Source of the DNA: UBA2862 sp045637485
GTDB taxonomy: Bacteria > Bacillota > Clostridia > Christensenellales > Aristaeellaceae
Assembly: GCA_045637485.1 (NCBI GenBank)
Contig: JAZTZK010000360.1
Coordinates: forward strand, 1 to 17,543
Reading direction: 5' to 3'
Length of the DNA: 17,543 nucleotides
Below the pieces are notes generated by a model that saw nothing but the letters and a program-made list of their open reading frames with translations, searched no databases and was not told the origin of the DNA. Shown here one piece after another: positions 14,589 to 17,543 of this stretch. Numbering within the stretch: position 1 is the first letter of the stretch; each line of letters begins with the position of its first letter. Both the position numbers and the translations under genes were made by a program.

Positions 14589-14626
14589 CAATACCGCACG
14601 ATACGCCGCCGTACCGTGCGGTATTG
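14589..14626 (+). terminator. Sixteen-bp hairpin after pncB
   Basis: CAATACCGCACGATAC (14589-14604) pairs with GTACCGTGCGGTATTG (14611-14626), 15 of 16 positions, loop GCCGCC. It lies 23 nt after pncB and probably ends the operon, though no T-run follows. Its left arm and loop recur at 3275-3296 (19 of 22), so it may also be a dispersed repeat. Confidence 0.5.
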
Positions 14627-14828
14627 GTTACAGGTCAGAGTCCTGATTATTCGAAACCCATCCGCCTCGCTTTGCTCGGCACTTCCCCTTTCAAGGGAGC
14701 CTATCTACCGCACTATGATTCAAACAGCCTCCCCTGAAAGTCCTAAAGGACTTGCTTCGCTTCGAGGAGGTGGGCCCGCTGAAGGCGGGGTCGGAGGGGT
14801 TCCACAGTGTCGACGCTGAGCTGTAACC
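14626..14828 (+). repeat. Fold-back (MITE-like) repeat, copy 2
   Basis: About 203 bp with terminal inverted repeats: the left end GGTTACAGGTCAGAGTC and the right end, read on the other strand as GGTTACAGCTCAGCGTC, differ at two positions. It shares the 19-bp left end (14635-14653) and the 92-bp right arm (14729-14820) with copy 1 in the same orientation, with a different centre. No coding capacity is evident. It ends about 41-49 bp before the -35 box of the GH13 gene. Confidence 0.78.
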
Positions 14829-14868
14829 GGTATTGCCTGTTGCGAATACGCCGGGATGTCCGAAGCTA

Positions 14869-14897
14869 TTGACAGGGGCGCCCGCGCGTGGTAAAGT
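14869..14897 (+). promoter_or_regulatory. Promoter of the GH13 gene
   Basis: TTGACA (14869-14874), 17 bp, TAAAGT (14892-14897). The predicted start near 14904 gives a leader of about 50 nt. Confidence 0.8.
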
Positions 14898-14954
14898 GAA
14901 ATACGGCCCCCTGGCAGGGCGGCATCGGAAAATGACGAAAGCGGGTGTGATATC

Positions 14955-16496
14955 ATGGCAAAAAAGTGGCTGGAGGACGCGGTATTCTACGAAATCTATC
15001 CCCAATCGTTCTGCGATTCCAACGGGGACGGCATTGGCGACATCGAGGGCATCATCGGGAAGCTGGATTACGTCAGGTCCCTGGGGTGCAACGCCCTATG
15101 GATCAACCCCTGCTTCGATTCGCCGTTCAGGGACGCGGGCTACGACGTGCGCGATTACAAAAAGGTCGCCTCCCGCTACGGCAGCAACGAGGATCTGTAC
15201 CGGCTGTTTGACGCGGCCCACGCAAGGGGCATCCGCGTGCTGCTGGACCTGGTGCCCGGCCACACCAGCGAGGAACATCCCTGGTTCCGCGCCAGCGCCA
15301 GCGCCGACCAGCCCAACCCGTACACCAACCGCTACATCTGGACGGATCAGTGGTATGCCGGCAGCAGCGACCTGCCCTACATCGCCGGCGAGGCGGAGCG
15401 CTCCGGCAGCTATATCATCAACTTCTTCAAGTGCCAGCCGGCGTTGAATTACGGCTTTTTGAAGCCCAGGCAGACCTGGCAGCTGCCGATGGACCACCCC
15501 GACGCTCTCGCGACCCGCGAGGCCATGAAGGACGTGATGCGCTTCTGGCTGGGCCACGGCTGCGACGGCTTCCGCGTGGACATGGCCGCTTCGCTGGTCA
15601 AGTACGACGATGAGAACAAATCCGGCACCTGCGCCGTCTGGAGGGACGTGCGGCGGATGCTGGATGCCGAGTACCCCGAGGCGGTGCTCGTCGCCGAGTG
15701 GTGTCGGCCGGACCTCTCGCTGCCCGCGGGCTTTGACGCGGACTTCATGCTCAACGACCCCCACAGCCACTATTCCGCCCTGCTGCGGGACTACAATTCC
15801 CCGGTGGACAACACCTTCTTCCGGAAGGACGCCCCCGACCGGGACATCAACCGCTTCTTCGACGTCTACCTGCGCTGGTACGCGGCCACGAGGGGCGTGG
15901 GCCACATCGCCCTGCCCACCTGCAACCACGACACCCTCCGCCCCGCCTACCGGCTGGACGCGGAGGAGCTGAAGCTGGCCTACGCCTTCCTGTTCACGAT
16001 GCCCGGCGTGCCCTTCCTGTACTACGGCGATGAGATCGGCATGCGCTACCTGGACCTCCCCACGAAGGAGGGGGGCTACTTCCGCACCGGCTCGCGCACG
16101 CCGATGCAGTGGAGGGCCGGGAAAAACCTGGGCTTCTCCGATGCCGACGCCGACGCGCTGTACCTGCCGGTGGACCCGGCTGCGGACGCGCCCACCGTCC
16201 AGGGGCAGGAGGGCGACCCGGATTCGCTGCTTAACACCGTGCGCGCCCTATTGAAGCTGCGCCACGCCGAGGCCGACCTGCAGGCCGACGGCCCCTTCGA
16301 GGTGCTCTGCGCCGAAAAGGGCAAGCCGCTGGTGTACCGCCGCGGAGGACTGACCCTGGCGGTGAATCCCTCCGGCGAGAAGCTGTTCGCCGAGCTGCAG
16401 CATGGGGTTAGCGAGACGCTGTACATGCTGGGCATGGCGGACGTGAACGGAACGCAGCTGGTCATGGGCCCGCAGTCGTTCGCGGTGTTAAGATAG
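14955..16496 (+). CDS. GH13 alpha-glucosidase-like glycosidase
   Basis: A 513-residue glycoside hydrolase of family 13 (oligo-1,6-glucosidase / alpha-glucosidase / trehalose-synthase group) without a signal peptide, so cytoplasmic. The start VFYEIYPQSFCDSNGDGIGD includes the calcium-loop DSNGDGIGD (21-29). Conserved regions: I, DLVPGHTS (98-105; Gly replaces the common Asn before His103); II, DGFRVDMA with nucleophile D209; III, VLVAEWC with acid/base E248; IV, CNHD with D326. FLYYGDEIGM and RTPMQW follow, then a C-terminal beta domain. It probably releases glucose from short alpha-glucosides taken up by the cell. The exact linkage cannot be read from sequence. The ribosome binding site is weak, but the start fits the family. 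Confidence 0.9.
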   Translation: MAKKWLEDAVFYEIYPQSFCDSNGDGIGDIEGIIGKLDYVRSLGCNALWINPCFDSPFRDAGYDVRDYKKVASRYGSNEDLYRLFDAAHARGIRVLLDLVPGHTSEEHPWFRASASADQPNPYTNRYIWTDQWYAGSSDLPYIAGEAERSGSYIINFFKCQPALNYGFLKPRQTWQLPMDHPDALATREAMKDVMRFWLGHGCDGFRVDMAASLVKYDDENKSGTCAVWRDVRRMLDAEYPEAVLVAEWCRPDLSLPAGFDADFMLNDPHSHYSALLRDYNSPVDNTFFRKDAPDRDINRFFDVYLRWYAATRGVGHIALPTCNHDTLRPAYRLDAEELKLAYAFLFTMPGVPFLYYGDEIGMRYLDLPTKEGGYFRTGSRTPMQWRAGKNLGFSDADADALYLPVDPAADAPTVQGQEGDPDSLLNTVRALLKLRHAEADLQADGPFEVLCAEKGKPLVYRRGGLTLAVNPSGEKLFAELQHGVSETLYMLGMADVNGTQLVMGPQSFAVLR

Positions 16497-16509
16497 AGAA
16501 TTGAAAAGT

Positions 16510-16536
16510 GGAACGGGAGGGGCGGCTCCCTGTTCC
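16510..16536 (+). terminator. Hairpin after the GH13 gene
   Basis: GGAAC-GGGAG pairs with CTCCC-T-GTTCC (one bulged T), loop of six. It lies 13 nt after the stop codon. No clear T-run follows. Confidence 0.45.
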
Positions 16537-16569
16537 GTTGGGCTGATACACATCTGACCTCAAACCAAA

Positions 16570-16635
16570 ACGGAGCGTGCCCTCCGCCTTCCCGGGCTTT
16601 CATGCCGGGAACTGTGGAAGGCACGCTCCGTCTTT
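16570..16635. terminator. Strong convergent terminator hairpin
   Basis: ACGGAGCGTGCC (16570-16581) pairs perfectly with GGCACGCTCCGT (16620-16631), with an inner TCCCGG/CCGGGA stem. Short T-runs follow on both strands (TTTGGGCTTT on plus, TTTTGGTTTG on minus), so it can serve both the GH13 gene and the minus-strand gene above it. Bases 16636-16730 beyond it show nothing recognisable. Confidence 0.75.
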
Positions 16636-16730
16636 GGGCTTTGGCCTTTGTTTGTTTGGGTCGGGGCTTCGCCGTTTGTGCGCTTGCCTGCCTGGACCCT
16701 TCCGCGCCTTTGACGCGGAAATCGGCCCGA

Positions 16731-17024
16731 TCAGCCCGCGCAGAGACCCTGCGCCGGGGAACCGCTCTGCCGGACGACCTCATCCAACGCCCAGCGAAGG
16801 GCGGCGATGGGGATGCCGTTGACGGCCTGTACGCTGTCGATGTCGTAGCGGCCGCTGGTGATCGTTTTAAAGGCGTCCGTATCCAGCAGTGCGCCCACCG
16901 TATGGATGCCCTTTCCGGCCAGGGAATGCACCACGCCGGTGGGTATGTCGGTGGCGCCGATGGCCTGCTGCCTGTCGAGGGACGGGCTGGACTGCGCCAT
17001 AGCGGCAATTTCAGACATTGACAT
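16731..17024 (-). CDS. Small hypothetical protein
   Basis: A 97-residue protein starting MSMSEIAAMAQSSPSLDRQQ; I do not recognise the family. AGGAAGTG eight or nine bases before the ATG at 17024 sets the start; an ATG at 17042 overlaps that site. The middle reads TGVVHSLAGKGIHTVGALLD and then a second, similar turn (YDIDSVQAVNGIPIAALRWAL); the Gly-rich turns between short helices faintly recall helix-hairpin-helix folds, which bind DNA non-specifically, but this is only a resemblance. There is no signal peptide or membrane segment. It has a good promoter and a shared terminator, so it is likely a real single gene. Confidence 0.65.
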   Translation of the reverse strand: MSMSEIAAMAQSSPSLDRQQAIGATDIPTGVVHSLAGKGIHTVGALLDTDAFKTITSGRYDIDSVQAVNGIPIAALRWALDEVVRQSGSPAQGLCAG

Positions 17025-17105
17025 TGAATCACTTCCTTTCATTTGAACTGTTGGACTGTCTTACATATTACTCGCCGAGGCGATGTATCTTGATCGACAT
17101 CTTTC

Positions 17106-17134
17106 ATTTTAACACACATTTAAATGAAAGTCAA
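17106..17134 (-). promoter_or_regulatory. Promoter of the small hypothetical gene
   Basis: On the minus strand TTGACT (17129-17134), 17 bp, TAAAAT (17106-17111). The start near 17099 gives a leader of about 75 nt. The palindrome CATTTAAATG lies in the spacer. Confidence 0.75.
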
Positions 17135-17320
17135 GCCGTGGTTTACTGAAATCGGCATAAAAATATGGCGTTCAGGGTACAAAATCGGGTAAAATAGGTT
17201 TAACAAACCAAAACCATGCAGGCGATTGGAAAGCCGGCAAGTTCAGAGCGCATTATTCCCGCCCCGTGGTGTGGGTATTTCGATTCGACCGATCAGGACC
17301 AAAGCAAAGGAGGCGAGACA

Positions 17321-17543
17321 ATGCCGCCCATCATGGTTCCCCTGGAACGGAAGCTGGACCTGGACGCGGACGTGGGGCAGTTCTCGATCTACACCCGACT
17401 GGAGGGCTTCGTGACCGTGGCGGCGCTTGCCCGGATCGCGCCGGGCCACGGCGCGGCGACGGTGGACGGCGTGGCGCTGAGCCGCTGGGAGAGCGTGGAC
17501 CTGAAGGGCGTCACGCTGCTGTTCCTGCCCCTTTCGGAGGTCA
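17321..17543 (+). CDS. Hypothetical protein, 5' part, runs off the window
   Basis: The frame is open from ATG 17321 to the window end (74 residues so far), starting MPPIMVPLERKLDLDADVGQ, with AAAGGAGGCGAG just before the start. Codon use is GC-rich at third positions like the neighbouring core genes, which supports real coding. I do not recognise the family from this part. It is divergent from the small gene at 16731-17024 across about 300 bp, in which no plus-strand promoter stands out. Confidence 0.7.
   Translation, partial: MPPIMVPLERKLDLDADVGQFSIYTRLEGFVTVAALARIAPGHGAATVDGVALSRWESVDLKGVTLLFLPLSEV

Noticed and set aside
16543..16558. CTGATACACATCTGAC resembles the Tn5/Nextera adapter junction (15 of 16 bases).
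   Set aside because: The full mosaic end is absent, the flanks diverge at once on both sides, and the stretch sits naturally between two hairpins. Coincidence is more likely than adapter carry-over, though raw reads could settle it.

Overview
The window looks like chromosomal DNA of a high-GC member of the Clostridia (Firmicutes), probably an uncultured gut or rumen lineage. The basis is strong GGAGG-type ribosome binding sites, sigma-A-type promoters, an NrtR-controlled NAD operon, a clostridial serC-serA-DUF1015 cluster and a MATE-ATPase fusion. This placement is inferred from gene content; there is no rRNA or other marker here.

Bases 1-5060 are an accessory, partly decayed segment, visibly lower in GC over much of its length. 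It holds a remnant of an Eco57I-type restriction-modification methylase that lost its catalytic core by internal deletion. A divergent XRE regulator faces it across three AAGAATCTT sites spaced exactly 31 bp apart. Then come a MATE-family transporter fused to an RsbW-like ATPase domain, an intact VapB-like antitoxin followed by a PIN toxin cut to 55 residues at a palindromic element, and an operon on the minus strand of a solitary NPPY-less DNA-methyltransferase-like protein plus a HigA-like antitoxin.

Bases 5100-9560 are a plus-strand serine-biosynthesis operon: serC, a serA-type phosphoglycerate dehydrogenase with ACT domain, a membrane-anchored C39-like protein that has lost the usual catalytic cysteine, and a DUF1015 protein. 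No serB is present. A UPF0158 gene follows on the minus strand.

Bases 10450-14630 are a NAD-salvage operon read from a perfect TTGACA-17-TATAAT promoter with a palindrome at its start site: nrtR, pncA, nadE, nadD, pncB. Together these give the route nicotinamide -> nicotinate -> NaMN -> NaAD -> NAD with its own regulator. Bases 14830-16640 carry a cytoplasmic GH13 alpha-glucosidase-like gene with its own consensus promoter and terminators. The end has a small unknown protein on the minus strand and the start of an unknown gene running off the window.

Two copies of a fold-back repeat (about 10200-10448 and 14626-14828) sit in the same orientation, each ending about 40-50 bp before the -35 box of a consensus promoter (nrtR operon and GH13 gene). 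This shared placement, the decayed restriction/toxin segment with its phased operator array, and the DUF1015 gene in a serine operon without serB are the points most worth following up.
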